Assembly: GCF_002251245.1 (NCBI RefSeq)
Contig: NZ_NPJG01000112.1
Coordinates: forward strand, 1 to 53,294
Direction: 5' to 3'
Source of the DNA: Prevotella sp. P5-92
Lineage (GTDB): Bacteria > Bacteroidota > Bacteroidia > Bacteroidales > Bacteroidaceae
DNA: 53,294 nt
Position numbers and translations under genes: made by a program. Below the pieces are notes generated by a model. The model was given only the letters and a program-made list of their open reading frames with translations, was not told the DNA's origin and searched no databases. Shown here piece by piece: positions 34,101 to 40,615 of this stretch; position 1 is the stretch's first letter, and each line of letters begins with the position of its first letter.

Positions 34101-34625
34101 GATATAGTTGATGTCTGGCTCCTTCAGCGCCTCAAGATAGCTATAGTAACGCTTGTCGGCCTCTTCGTCGCCAAGCACCACCTCACCGAGGAGGTTGACG
34201 TTCTGTCCGATCTTCTGTTCGAAGCGTTTAGCAAGGTGCTTGGTGAGATGTGGGCGTGCAGCGTCGATGATGACGCGTGAGGTGTCCATCCTCAGTCGCT
34301 TCTTGATGATAGGAATGGCGATGGGGTAGAAATAGTGGCCGAAAGCCTGGTAGATCTTGAAGAGGAAGGTGTCGCGCTTGTTGAGGAACTTAGGCACACC
34401 ATACTCGTCGATGAGTACCTTTATTCTCTTGGCGAGCTTCTTGTCGTCGCGAATCTGTGACGACTCGTCGAGCATCTTGACAAGGAACTTCTTGTCGCCC
34501 GGGCGCTGTACCATGGTTGCATACTTGTGCTGTTCTCTGCGTTCAGCATCGGTGATAGTCTCTTCACAGGTGTTGTAAAGGGTCATTACCCAATCCTCTA
34601 CATCTTTAATAGTAGGCTTGTTCAT
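31182..34625 (-). CDS. putA: Bifunctional proline dehydrogenase / L-glutamate gamma-semialdehyde dehydrogenase (PutA)
   Basis: 1147 aa. Proline dehydrogenase barrel in the first half (about 90-470; GCNLDMETVVASLRGWE, then EVDANYLKIIERG), aldehyde dehydrogenase in the second (about 540-1010; LVISPWNFPCAIPCGGVVAA, catalytic GNAGQKCSACS with Cys781). It oxidises proline to glutamate by FAD- and NAD-dependent steps with internal channelling of P5C. There is no ribbon-helix-helix domain, so it does not repress its own gene as the E. coli protein does. The promoter is about 270 bp upstream, leaving a long leader with a small ORF. It may feed on peptides imported by the neighbouring SusCD, an inference. 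Confidence 0.93.
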   Translation of the reverse strand: MNKPTIKDVEDWVMTLYNTCEETITDAERREQHKYATMVQRPGDKKFLVKMLDESSQIRDDKKLAKRIKVLIDEYGVPKFLNKRDTFLFKIYQAFGHYFYPIAIPIIKKRLRMDTSRVIIDAARPHLTKHLAKRFEQKIGQNVNLLGEVVLGDEEADKRYYSYLEALKEPDINYISVKISGIYAQTHALNYEESFPELVRRMSELYQAAIDNPYVDEEGKKRAKFINLDMEEYKDAHLTMRLFKEVLSKPEFLKYSAGIVVQSYLPDAWGFQTELIEFAKERCQRGGAPIKMRIVKGCNLDMETVVASLRGWENPVRPSKTEVDANYLKIIERGLQPENSQYLHIGMASHNLYTISYAYLLTKMYNTPKDTFCFEMLEGMADQVWRAQSKLGNHVILYTPVVKDEHFLNAVSYLVRRMDENTAPDNFLTHSFNLKPNTEAWDFLKKQFEDAYAIKDSIPHEPHRKQNRLEPYSPVPPMDEMKNEPDTDFDRECNQEWQRQIFAKWKKSKADKPYVIPTQIGAETVENDSRAKYFDRCQDDEVQVCEMSKANVKQIEEIIKIAATDPAGWRNTTIEQRHKIMYDAANRLGKMRGDLIGCMCAITGKTVVEGDVEVSEGIDYARFYTPSMKKFYALPDVDIKAKGTILVISPWNFPCAIPCGGVVAALASGNTCILKPATVAAPVAWLFAKAFWDAGVPKEALQVVITERDALKKLTTAPEINHIILTGGTETAQAITKANPTTPLSAETGGKNVMIITASADRDHAIMNACASAFGNAGQKCSACSLLLVERSVYESEEFRVKLKDCATSMKVGSVWNAGNIVGPMITNENEKLLQAINTLEPGESWLVAPRFIDKKKYILAPTVKMGVRPGNFSFRTELFGPMLSVCPFDTLQEAIDLVNGLDYGLTSGIQSLDEAERDLWKNSIMAGNLYINRGITGAIVNRQPFGGMKLSAFGGGIKAGGPNYCAQFTYITDKKGSKTDYRKSYAEAWEKEFRHARDWNKCHGEQNVFRYLPVKGGMCLRLFKDDSNEQAQMIALAAKTAGTPLTISFDPSDDRSAALGSTGAQLKKQSLADFLLEMPNYERIRTCSADLPREMYERAAECDKYIATAAPVKDGRVELIHYIKEQSISFEYHRYGSGQDQAPAVE

Positions 34626-34768
34626 TGTGTATATGATTTAAATGTTGTTCTTTTTGTTTAAGAGAATCTCTTGCCGCATAACAATAACCTTACGGCGCAT
34701 CGCTATGCGTCGATATGAATACGTCATTATGGTTTTCCTTCCCTTAAAGAATAAGAAAAAGAAAACAC

Positions 34769-34861
34769 TTAAATCATGGTCGGGCTAAACATGACCGCTC
34801 TGTAGCTATGCAGCTCTTGGAGAGCCTGCTTCGAAAACGTGTCAAAATACATTCTTTTCAT
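34769..34861 (-). CDS. Small ORF in the putA leader
   Basis: 30 codons (MKRMYFDTFSKQALQELHSY, then RAVMFSPTMI) between the putA promoter and putA. It begins about 35 bp after the -7 box and stops 143 bp before the putA ATG. It has one Pro codon only, so classical proline attenuation is unlikely. Hairpin-forming sequence lies on both sides (for example CGCAT/ATGCG near 34700). Could be a regulatory leader peptide or chance. Confidence 0.35.
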   Translation of the reverse strand: MKRMYFDTFSKQALQELHSYRAVMFSPTMI

Positions 34862-34895
34862 AGTTTTTACTAAATGTTTGTTACTAATCTCGCTG

Positions 34896-34927
34896 CAAAA
34901 GTAACACATTTTTCTTAATGTCCCAAA
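34896..34927 (-). promoter_or_regulatory. Promoter of putA
   Basis: On the minus strand TTTG (34924-34927), 20 bp, TACTTTTG (34896-34903). It implies a leader of about 265 nt before putA. The rest of 34928-35069 shows nothing recognisable. Confidence 0.7.
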
Positions 34928-35069
34928 CATTTTGCAAACTATTTTAAGGAAAAATCATCATTTTGTTGTAATTATTACGTTTTTATGTCCAAATAGTTTA
35001 GAATATGTAGCGAAAACTGGTCAAAGGGTTACAGATTGGGAGTGGGGACTGTGAATGAGCGTGTAAGAT

Positions 35070-35112
35070 AAAAAAAAGACGCCTTGACTTGCTGTAAGCC
35101 TTTGGCGTCTTT
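35070..35112 (-). terminator. Terminator of the rubrerythrin gene
   Basis: AAAGACGCC (35075-35083) pairs with GGCGTCTTT (35104-35112) and is followed on the minus strand by a T-run. It is 24 bp after the stop. Confidence 0.85.
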
Positions 35113-35136
35113 GTCGATATGTGTAAAGCGATAAGT

Positions 35137-35682
35137 TTAGAAGTTGTCAACGTGCACTTCAAAGTATGACTTTGGATGAGCGCATGTCGGGCAGATCTCA
35201 GGAGCCTTGGTGCCCACAACGATATGACCACAGTTGCGGCACTCCCATACTTTCACCTCGCTCTTCTCAAACACCTGTGCGGTCTCGATGTTCTTCAGCA
35301 GGGCACGGTAGCGCTCTTCGTGACGCTTCTCGATGGCAGCCACGAGACGGAATTTAGCGGCCAGAGCGGTGAATCCCTCTTCCTCGGCTGTCTTTGCAAA
35401 TCCCTCGTACATGTCGGTCCACTCGTAGTTCTCGCCTTCGGCAGCGTCGAGGAGGTTTTCTGCTGTAGTACCGATGCCGTCATGCAGTTCTTTGTACCAC
35501 AACTTTGCATGTTCTTTCTCGTTGTCAGCAGTCTGCTGGAAGATAGCTGCGATCTGTTCAAAACCGTCTTTCTTCGCACGTGATGCGAAATAAGTATATT
35601 TGTTACGTGCCTGTGACTCGCCTGCGAAAGCAGCCTCAAGGTTCTTCTCGGTCTGTGTGCCAGAATACTTTGTCTTTTTCAT
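35137..35682 (-). CDS. rbr: Rubrerythrin
   Basis: 181 aa from ATG 35682; the frame extends further up but would cross the promoter. The N-terminal ferritin-like four-helix bundle has the diiron motifs ([32 protein letters not shown]). The C-terminal rubredoxin-like domain has two Cys pairs (CRNCGHIV and CPTCAHP). It reduces hydrogen peroxide in the cytoplasm of anaerobes. Single gene with its own promoter and terminator. Confidence 0.95.
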   Translation of the reverse strand: MKKTKYSGTQTEKNLEAAFAGESQARNKYTYFASRAKKDGFEQIAAIFQQTADNEKEHAKLWYKELHDGIGTTAENLLDAAEGENYEWTDMYEGFAKTAEEEGFTALAAKFRLVAAIEKRHEERYRALLKNIETAQVFEKSEVKVWECRNCGHIVVGTKAPEICPTCAHPKSYFEVHVDNF

Positions 35683-35722
35683 AATGTTTAGTTTTAAAAA
35701 GTTATTATTATTAATTCCGCTG

Positions 35723-35753
35723 CAAAGATAATATGTATTTTCAATATTACAAA
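35723..35753 (-). promoter_or_regulatory. Promoter of rubrerythrin
   Basis: Minus-strand TTTG (35750-35753), 19 bp, TATCTTTG (35723-35730), about 40 bp before the ATG. Confidence 0.75.
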
Positions 35754-35836
35754 ACAAATAACGGCAAAAGAATGGTAAATTTCAGCACTTGCCTAAAATT
35801 TAACTATCATTATGCCATATATTACCATTTTATTAT

Positions 35837-36087
35837 TACTTTTGCAGATAAAAAGAGAGAAAGATGGATGTAATGTTGATACATGCGGCGGATAGTTTTG
35901 CGGGCGGATAGTTTTGCGGCGGTATGCGGCGGGCGGTCTTACATAAAGTAAGACCCTACGACGGCGGTCATCGACAGTATCAACTCGTCAACTGATAAGT
36001 TTCAACTTGTCAACTGAAAAGTATCAACTCGTCAACTGATAAGAATCAACTCGTCAACTGATAAGAATCAACTCGTCAACTAATATA
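35837..36087. repeat. AraC-gene leader: hairpin repeat, GC-rich repeat and 22-bp tandem array
   Basis: A -7-like box TACTTTTG (35837-35844) is followed by a 15-codon ORF at 35864. Next come two copies of GCGGATAGTTTTGCGG (about 35889-35920), the hairpin GGTCTTAC/GTAAGACC (35935-35955), and five 22-bp units at 35978-36087 with core TCAACTCGTCAACTGATAAG. Together they fill the 350 bp before the AraC gene. Confidence 0.8.
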
Positions 36088-36108
36088 TATATAATAAGGT
36101 ATAGAGAT

Positions 36109-36996
36109 ATGATGATTGGAAATATGGACAATATGCAGATATCGGTATGTAAGGTGCCCGACGGCAATGGGTTCCGAATAGAGAGTATGCCCGATTTTCT
36201 GCTTGAAGACACTTTCGACGACTGTTCGCCTCATACCCACAACTTCTACGAGATACTATGGTTTAAGGAAGGCAAGGGCAAGCACATGGTGGACTTTGTG
36301 GAATATGACGTAAAGCCAAACACGTTGTTTTTTCTCTCGCCGGGTCAGATACACCATTTCGACCATAATGAGGGCTATTGTGGCATCACGATAAAGATGT
36401 GTACCGACTTTATGAAAGACGAGAGCGCCACCGACAGTCTGTTTGTGAAATACAACGTGTTTCATACCTTCGACACGGTGCCTTACTATCGTCTCGACGA
36501 GGCGACGGCAGAGGTGCTGAGCCGTACAGTGGAGGCGATGAAGGTGGAGGCGCAGAACAATGGTGAGTTTGGCAATGCCGAGTATCTGAAGGCATTGCTG
36601 CGCATATTCTTGATAAAGGTGTTGAGGCGCGGCATGCAAGACGGCGAGTTGCCGTTGAGCAACATGAAGCCCGCCCATCTGCTGTTTATCCGTTTTCGCC
36701 GTATGGTGGAGCAGGAGTATATGCGTATGCATACGGTGCAGGAATATGCCGACAGGCTGAACGTGGCACAACGCACGTTGAACAAATGCGTCAACGAGTG
36801 TTCGCACACCTCGCCCTTAGCCTTTATCAACGAGCGCATAATGCTCGAGGCAAAGCGGTTGATACGCTATTCTAATCTGATGATAAAGGAGATTGCTTTC
36901 CGTCTTGGTTACGACGACCCGTCGTATTTCGTCAAGCAGTTTAAGAAGCGTACGGGCTATCTGCCCTCCGACTTCCGCGAGCTTGACGTGAACTAA
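36109..36996 (+). CDS. AraC family transcriptional regulator
   Basis: 295 aa. An N-terminal cupin-like sensing domain (about 30-150; SPHTHNFYEILWFKEGKGKH, FFLSPGQIHHF) is followed by an AraC/XylS double helix-turn-helix at about 195-290 (TVQEYADRLNVAQRTLNKCV, IKEIAFRLGYDDPSYFVKQF). The sensing domain suggests a small sugar-like or acidic effector; the target is not adjacent in an obvious way. The start could be ATG 36109, 36112 or 36124. Its stop region was duplicated (36975-37039). Convergent with the DUF389 gene. Confidence 0.9.
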   Translation: MMIGNMDNMQISVCKVPDGNGFRIESMPDFLLEDTFDDCSPHTHNFYEILWFKEGKGKHMVDFVEYDVKPNTLFFLSPGQIHHFDHNEGYCGITIKMCTDFMKDESATDSLFVKYNVFHTFDTVPYYRLDEATAEVLSRTVEAMKVEAQNNGEFGNAEYLKALLRIFLIKVLRRGMQDGELPLSNMKPAHLLFIRFRRMVEQEYMRMHTVQEYADRLNVAQRTLNKCVNECSHTSPLAFINERIMLEAKRLIRYSNLMIKEIAFRLGYDDPSYFVKQFKKRTGYLPSDFRELDVN

Positions 36997-37039
36997 TACA
37001 CCGCGAGCTAATACACCGCGAGCTTGACGTGAACTAATA
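36975..37039. repeat. Duplication over the AraC stop codon
   Basis: The 24-nt block containing CGCGAGCTTGACGTGAACTA occurs at 36975-36998 and again at 37016-37039, with a shortened copy (CCGCGAGCTAATACA) between. The second copy reaches the stop of the convergent DUF389 gene. Confidence 0.85.
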
Positions 37040-38374
37040 TACGACGAGACTGTCAGCCTTAACCCTCGTTTGCAGCCAGTCGTGGATGCGTTGGCGGTCG
37101 GCAGGGGTGAGTCGTGCCTTGGGGTCGAGGGAGATGATGGCTGCAACGAAGTGCATCGTGGCAGTGGTGTCGCGTCTTGACTGTGCCACCTTTGAGAGGC
37201 TCAGCGCATTGACCTGCGGGAAGAGGTTGCGCATCTCTGCCATGACGTCGGGTGTGAGTTGCTCGAGTTGTGTATATTGTTCAAGCCTGTTGCTTGTCTC
37301 CGACAGCTTTGCCGACATCTCCACCATCTTTTGTTTCTCCTCTTCGCGGCTTGTGGTGATCTGGGAGAGCTTTTTGCCAAGACGCATGGCGCTGTCAGAT
37401 TTCTCGCCCTGTATGATGTTGAGCTTGATGTCGGCGAGGCTGTAGTGGACGAGGTTCTTCTGTGCCACACGTATGGTGGAGTCGTTTATCTCTCGTCCTA
37501 CGGCAACGATGTTCAGTATCTGGTTGTCGCGATCCAAGTCGCTTGATATCACCTGAGTGCCAGACTGTGACAACTCGGTCTTTATGAAACGGTTGACATT
37601 ATTGTCAGAGATGCTGCGGCGCACGATGCCCACGGTCATCAACAGCGATGGAATGATGGTGAGTATGGCTATTGCCATCACTGCCCTTCTCGATTTTCTT
37701 GCCGCGCTGGCCGTCTGGAACTCCTTGCGGTGGAAGCGCATCAGGCGCACGCCGAGATAAGTGGAGAGGCTGATGAACACGGTGTTGATGAAGAAGAGGT
37801 AGAATGCCCCGAGGAAGTAAAGCAGATGTCCGCTGGCAAGACCGAAGCCTGCCGTACAGAGTGGTGGCATGAGGGCTGTGGCAATGGCTACGCCTGGGAT
37901 GACGTTGCCCTTTCCCTTGGTACACAGGGCGAGGATGCCTGCTGCACCGCCGAAGGTGGCTATCAGCACGTCGTAGATGGTGGGCGAGGTGCGTGCGAGC
38001 AGTTCCGACTGTGCCTCGCCGAGCGGAGTGATAAGGAAATAAACCGTGGCAGTGAGGATGCTTATCACGGTGGCGATGGCAAAATTCTTTGCCGCCCGTC
38101 GCAGCAGTTGGAAGTCGTTGATGCCTATGGCGAGTCCCATGCCGATGATAGGTCCCATAAGGGGCGAGATAAGCATGGCGCCGATGATGACGGCGGTGGA
38201 GTTGACATTGAGTCCGAGCGACGCTATGAAGATGGCGAAGATAAGCACCCAGAGGTTGGCTCCCCTGAAGCTCACGCCACTGGTGATTTGTGCCACTATC
38301 TCTTTCTCGTCTTCCATGTCTTGCATCACCGTGAAGTGTGCCTTTATCTTGCTTAATATCACGTATAGTTCCAT
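37034..38374 (-). CDS. DUF389 family membrane protein
   Basis: 446 aa from ATG 38374 (MELYVILSK); upstream extension to 38431 would cross the promoter. The N-terminal two thirds hold about six transmembrane helices with the family pattern (NSTAVIIGAMLISPLMGPI, GIGMGLAIG-like repeats, VAIATALMPPLCTAGFGLA). The soluble C-terminal part (about 240-446) includes a coiled coil (SKLSETSNRLEQYTQLEQLT). The function of DUF389 proteins is not established. Final codons fall within the duplicated block shared with the AraC gene end. Confidence 0.88.
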   Translation of the reverse strand: MELYVILSKIKAHFTVMQDMEDEKEIVAQITSGVSFRGANLWVLIFAIFIASLGLNVNSTAVIIGAMLISPLMGPIIGMGLAIGINDFQLLRRAAKNFAIATVISILTATVYFLITPLGEAQSELLARTSPTIYDVLIATFGGAAGILALCTKGKGNVIPGVAIATALMPPLCTAGFGLASGHLLYFLGAFYLFFINTVFISLSTYLGVRLMRFHRKEFQTASAARKSRRAVMAIAILTIIPSLLMTVGIVRRSISDNNVNRFIKTELSQSGTQVISSDLDRDNQILNIVAVGREINDSTIRVAQKNLVHYSLADIKLNIIQGEKSDSAMRLGKKLSQITTSREEEKQKMVEMSAKLSETSNRLEQYTQLEQLTPDVMAEMRNLFPQVNALSLSKVAQSRRDTTATMHFVAAIISLDPKARLTPADRQRIHDWLQTRVKADSLVVY

Positions 38375-38400
38375 AATATACAGTTTTGGGTTATCAGCGA

Positions 38401-38432
38401 CAAAGTTACGATATATTGCTGAAAGATGCAAG
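38401..38432 (-). promoter_or_regulatory. Promoter of the DUF389 gene
   Basis: Minus-strand CTTG (38429-38432), 20 bp, TAACTTTG (38401-38408), 27 bp before the ATG. Confidence 0.6.
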
Positions 38433-38545
38433 AAAAGACGATGATGATAGGGTTAAAACATGTTAAGACGGGTAAAATAACGTCTGTCAGTCATTGTAAA
38501 CCCGTCTTAACGATGATGAAATATGCCTTTTGGGCGGAATGTTAT

Positions 38546-39328
38546 TTACCTGTAGTTTTGGGAATTCCTCACGATGCTAAGCAACTGTTGGTGGTTGGGG
38601 AGGCTGTTGGCGGCAATAACGCCGGTGGGTTGCGTCAGTCGCAGGTTGCTTCCGTCGGATGATGTAATGACTCCTCCTGCCTCTGTCACAATCAGTGATG
38701 CAGCGGCATAGTCCCATGGACTGAGAAGGTATTCGAAATACAGTTCACACCTGCCCATTGCAAGATAGCATAGCTCTGGCGCACAGGCACCAAAGCGGCG
38801 TATGTCGTTGCATTTGCCAAAAGCCTCAACTATAATCCGTGAGCACACTTCGGCATACTCCTTGTGATATACAGGCAGGGCAGTACACAACACAGCATTG
38901 GCAAAGGGGCGGCTTGAGACATGGATACGCTTGCCGTTAAGATATGCGCCCTTGCCTTTCTCGGCATAAAACATCTCATTGGTGCGGGGGATATATACCA
39001 CTCCCATCTCCATCTTGTCGCCGTGTTTCAATCCCACGCAGATGGCACATTGGTCGATACCACGGCTATAGTTGGCAGTTCCGTCTATAGGGTCGATTAT
39101 CCACGTGTATTCATGCTGTGAGTCGTTGATGTCCTCTTCCTCACACAGGAACCCAGACTGAGGCATTATCTTCAAGAGTCTTTCACACAGGAAGTTCTGC
39201 ACGGCCACGTCAGATGAGGTGACGATGTTTTCGCACCCTCCTTTCTGTTCAATATCAAATCCGTCGGCGACCATCAGTCCTGACGCTTCGCGAATGATAC
39301 TTTTTAGCTGTTCAATTGTAATCAACAT
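38546..39328 (-). CDS. Inositol monophosphatase family protein (CysQ/SuhB-like)
   Basis: 260 aa from ATG 39328 (MLITIEQLKS); the frame runs up to 39352. Metal-binding signature of the Li-sensitive phosphatases: CEEED (about 70), WIIDPIDGTANYSRG (about 83-97) and SPWDYAAASLIVTEAGG (about 210-226). The family hydrolyses inositol phosphates, fructose bisphosphate or PAP; SuhB-like or CysQ-like activity cannot be separated by eye. Cytoplasmic, single gene. A TAACTTTG box at 39350-39357 (minus) is its likely -7 element, and a T/A-rich stretch follows upstream. Confidence 0.85.
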   Translation of the reverse strand: MLITIEQLKSIIREASGLMVADGFDIEQKGGCENIVTSSDVAVQNFLCERLLKIMPQSGFLCEEEDINDSQHEYTWIIDPIDGTANYSRGIDQCAICVGLKHGDKMEMGVVYIPRTNEMFYAEKGKGAYLNGKRIHVSSRPFANAVLCTALPVYHKEYAEVCSRIIVEAFGKCNDIRRFGACAPELCYLAMGRCELYFEYLLSPWDYAAASLIVTEAGGVITSSDGSNLRLTQPTGVIAANSLPNHQQLLSIVRNSQNYR

Positions 39329-39492
39329 TATCTTTACTTTATTTGTGTGCAAAGTTAAGAATAATATTCAAAAGATAGAACAGCAATTCCGTTAAAGTGT
39401 CTTAACATTGCGATTATGACTTATTCTTTGCAATAAAATTTACATATTATTGCAATTGATATTTTTGTATTAAAGATGCTACAAAATAATTT

Positions 39493-40440
39493 TTACTTGG
39501 CAGAAACTTGCAGACTCTCTTTGACTGCCGCGGTGTAAGTGCGTGAGACGGGAATCTGCTTGTCGGTGCCGAAGATCTGGAGGAGGTAGCCAGAGTTGCG
39601 GTTGGTGATGGTGACTACAAAGTTCAGATTGACGATGAAAGCGCGGTGGCACTGCACCATGAACTTGTTGTCGGCAATACATTCCTTAATCTGTTTTAGT
39701 GTGATGCGGAGCATCTTGTGTCGCACCTCGTCGTCCTCCATATAGCAGATGTCGGCATAGTTTGACATCGACTCGACATAGATGATGTTTTCAGGCGGAA
39801 GAGACAGCGTGCTGTTGCCAGTATTGCCGACGAGATGGCACTGGGGAGCGCTGTCAGATTGACGGTCTTCAGCCTTTTGCTTCCCCATCTCGCTTTCCTC
39901 GGCAATGTTTTTCTGTAGTTCCTCAAGAAGGGCGTTGATGATGCGCACCTCTTCGAGCTTGAATCGCAGATGCCAGTTGCGGTTACGTACGTATGTACCT
40001 GTATACAGAAAGATGCAGGTGGCAGACACGTAGTAGATATACTGGTAGAAATAGTCGAGATGGATATGCCCGCCATTCCACCACGGTTCGATGGGATTGT
40101 CGCAGAAGAAGAATCCGCCGAAGACGGTGAGTACGAAGGCGACTGTGGGGATATTGATGAAATATTGTATGAGGCTGTTGCGGTGGACAGTGTTGAGCGG
40201 CAGCCTTGGGTCCATGGGAAAGTGAAGTATGTGTGCGGCAAATAAGCCAGTGGCGATACTTATCACCGTGGTGATAATACCTTGGGCAAGGAAGAACAGC
40301 GGCCGTCTCTCGTGGATTGTCTCGACATTGAATGGCATGGTGAGCCATAAGAGCAGGATGACGAAAATGCCTGCATATACGCTTTCGTGAACGATACGGA
40401 TGTTCACAGGATTCTTAATTTTGATTTTCATCATTGTCAT
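39493..40440 (-). CDS. Membrane-anchored LytTR regulator (upstream of the barrel gene)
   Basis: 315 aa. Four transmembrane helices in the first 150 residues (SVYAGIFVILLLWLTMPF, LAQGIITTVISIATGLFAAH, FINIPTVAFVLTVFGGFFF, a further one), a coiled-coil linker, then a LytTR DNA-binding domain (about 215-310; PENIIYVESMSNYADICYM, FMVQCHRAFIVNLNFVVTI). It probably senses a membrane signal and regulates neighbours directly. Divergent from the outer-membrane barrel gene, with a related regulator on its other side. Starts at ATG 40440, 40434 or 40431 are all possible. Confidence 0.88.
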   Translation of the reverse strand: MTMMKIKIKNPVNIRIVHESVYAGIFVILLLWLTMPFNVETIHERRPLFFLAQGIITTVISIATGLFAAHILHFPMDPRLPLNTVHRNSLIQYFINIPTVAFVLTVFGGFFFCDNPIEPWWNGGHIHLDYFYQYIYYVSATCIFLYTGTYVRNRNWHLRFKLEEVRIINALLEELQKNIAEESEMGKQKAEDRQSDSAPQCHLVGNTGNSTLSLPPENIIYVESMSNYADICYMEDDEVRHKMLRITLKQIKECIADNKFMVQCHRAFIVNLNFVVTITNRNSGYLLQIFGTDKQIPVSRTYTAAVKESLQVSAK

Positions 40441-40457
40441 AGTTGTGAATTACGGTG

Positions 40458-40489
40458 CAAAGATACACCTTTTATCCCATATTTCCAAG
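40458..40489 (-). promoter_or_regulatory. Promoter of the LytTR gene (39493-40440)
   Basis: Minus-strand CTTG (40486-40489), 20 bp, TATCTTTG (40458-40465). Confidence 0.65.
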
Positions 40490-40566
40490 CTTTTGGGACA
40501 AACGGCAGTGATATGTGACGAATGGCAGGCAGAATATCCCATTTTCGTGGCCTTCTGTCCCACACT

Positions 40567-40598
40567 ATTGCACAATCCAATTAACAGTCATACCTTTG
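40567..40598 (+). promoter_or_regulatory. Promoter of the outer-membrane barrel gene
   Basis: ATTG (40567-40570), 20 bp, TACCTTTG (40591-40598), then ATG 40616. It fixes the start against the longer frame. Confidence 0.65.
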
Positions 40599-40615
40599 CA
40601 GCAGAAAATTTTATA

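Noticed and set aside
35978..36087. Five regular 22-bp repeats as a CRISPR array
   Set aside because: The units abut directly with no spacers, so this is a simple tandem repeat.
40400..40615. N-terminal extension of the outer-membrane barrel protein with a hydrophobic start
   Set aside because: It overlaps both divergent promoters and the LytTR start; the signal peptide from ATG 40616 is the better start.
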